DNA of 5,862 bases, taken from positions 1-5,862 of the forward strand of contig JADGRN010000104.1 in NCBI GenBank assembly GCA_017880825.1, given 5' to 3'. The notes under the pieces were generated by a model, which had not been told where the DNA came from, made no database searches, and worked only from the letters and a program-made list of their open reading frames with translations. Source of the DNA: Methylophilaceae bacterium (GTDB taxonomy: Bacteria; Pseudomonadota; Gammaproteobacteria; Burkholderiales; Methylophilaceae). This document shows positions 5,648-5,862 of this stretch, one piece after another; the first letter of the stretch is position 1, and every line of letters begins with the position of its first letter. Position numbers and translations under genes: made by a program.

Positions 5648-5862
5648 AAAGCCTCTTTTATAAAATCCACAATCTCATTCAATGCAACACTCCGCGCTAT
5701 GCTCTCGGTGCGCCCCTGATATTCAACCTGTAATTCCTTCAGCCCGCGTTCTCCAATGACTATACGATGCGGAATACCTATCAGCTCCAGATCGGCAAAC
5801 ATGACACCTGGCCGCTCACCGCGGTCATCTAACAATACGTCAATGCCAGCGTCGAGAAGTTC
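5635..5862 (-). CDS. proS: Prolyl-tRNA synthetase, C-terminal end (cut by window edge)
   Basis: The last 75 residues of the enzyme that charges tRNA-Pro are present. They belong to the C-terminal anticodon-binding domain. The stretch [20 protein letters not shown], followed by [13 protein letters not shown] and EYQGR, is characteristic of bacterial ProS, and the chain ends with a helix, [11 protein letters not shown]. The reading frame is open to the window edge, so the catalytic domain lies outside. The TGA stop (5635-5637) falls inside the start of the transglycosylase gene. A TTG codon at 5833-5835 is internal and not a start. Confidence 0.96.
   Translation of the reverse strand, partial: ELLDAGIDVLLDDRGERPGVMFADLELIGIPHRIVIGERGLKELQVEYQGRTESIARSVALNEIVDFIKEALCAS

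Noticed and set aside
1..5862. Mobile element, CRISPR array or defence system
   Set aside because: No transposase or integrase motifs, terminal repeats or regularly spaced repeats were found; the genes are housekeeping or single hypothetical ones.

Overview
The window looks like ordinary chromosomal DNA of a betaproteobacterium, probably of the Nitrosomonadales/Methylophilales type. That placement is inferred from the style of the CoxB, QueA and ProS proteins and the roughly 50% GC content; no search was possible. I see no insertion sequence, prophage gene, CRISPR array or integration site.

Layout from left to right. Positions 1-621 (minus) hold the N-terminal part of cytochrome c oxidase subunit II (coxB), running off the left edge. 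Just upstream, 624-809 (minus) is a likely small membrane protein gene ending 2 nt before the coxB start. Positions 905-931 form a terminator, and 1094-1180 (minus) are a complete tRNA-Leu(CAA) with its own promoter. That promoter's -35 region overlaps the start codon of the divergent gene queA (1221-2255, plus), which makes the queuosine precursor in tRNA. queA meets a convergent GT-B glycosyltransferase-like gene (2252-3334, minus), and the two stop codons interlock in one CTAG. Divergent from it is a secreted protein of unknown function (3450-4328, plus) with a good sigma70 promoter. A bidirectional terminator separates this gene from a small inner-membrane protein of the DUF1097 type (4389-4889, minus), whose upstream region carries a perfect FNR/Anr box. 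At the right edge, proS (C-terminus only, 5635-5862, minus) overlaps a periplasmic lytic transglycosylase gene (5054-5647, minus).

The genes fall into short independent units: respiration (coxB), tRNA supply, modification and charging (tRNA-Leu, queA, proS), cell-wall remodelling (lytic transglycosylase), and three proteins of uncertain function. No new multi-gene system is evident. The points most worth checking are an arginine in CoxB where a CuA-ligand histidine is expected, the FNR box in front of the DUF1097 gene, the overlapping tRNA-Leu/queA control region, and the small gene in front of coxB.
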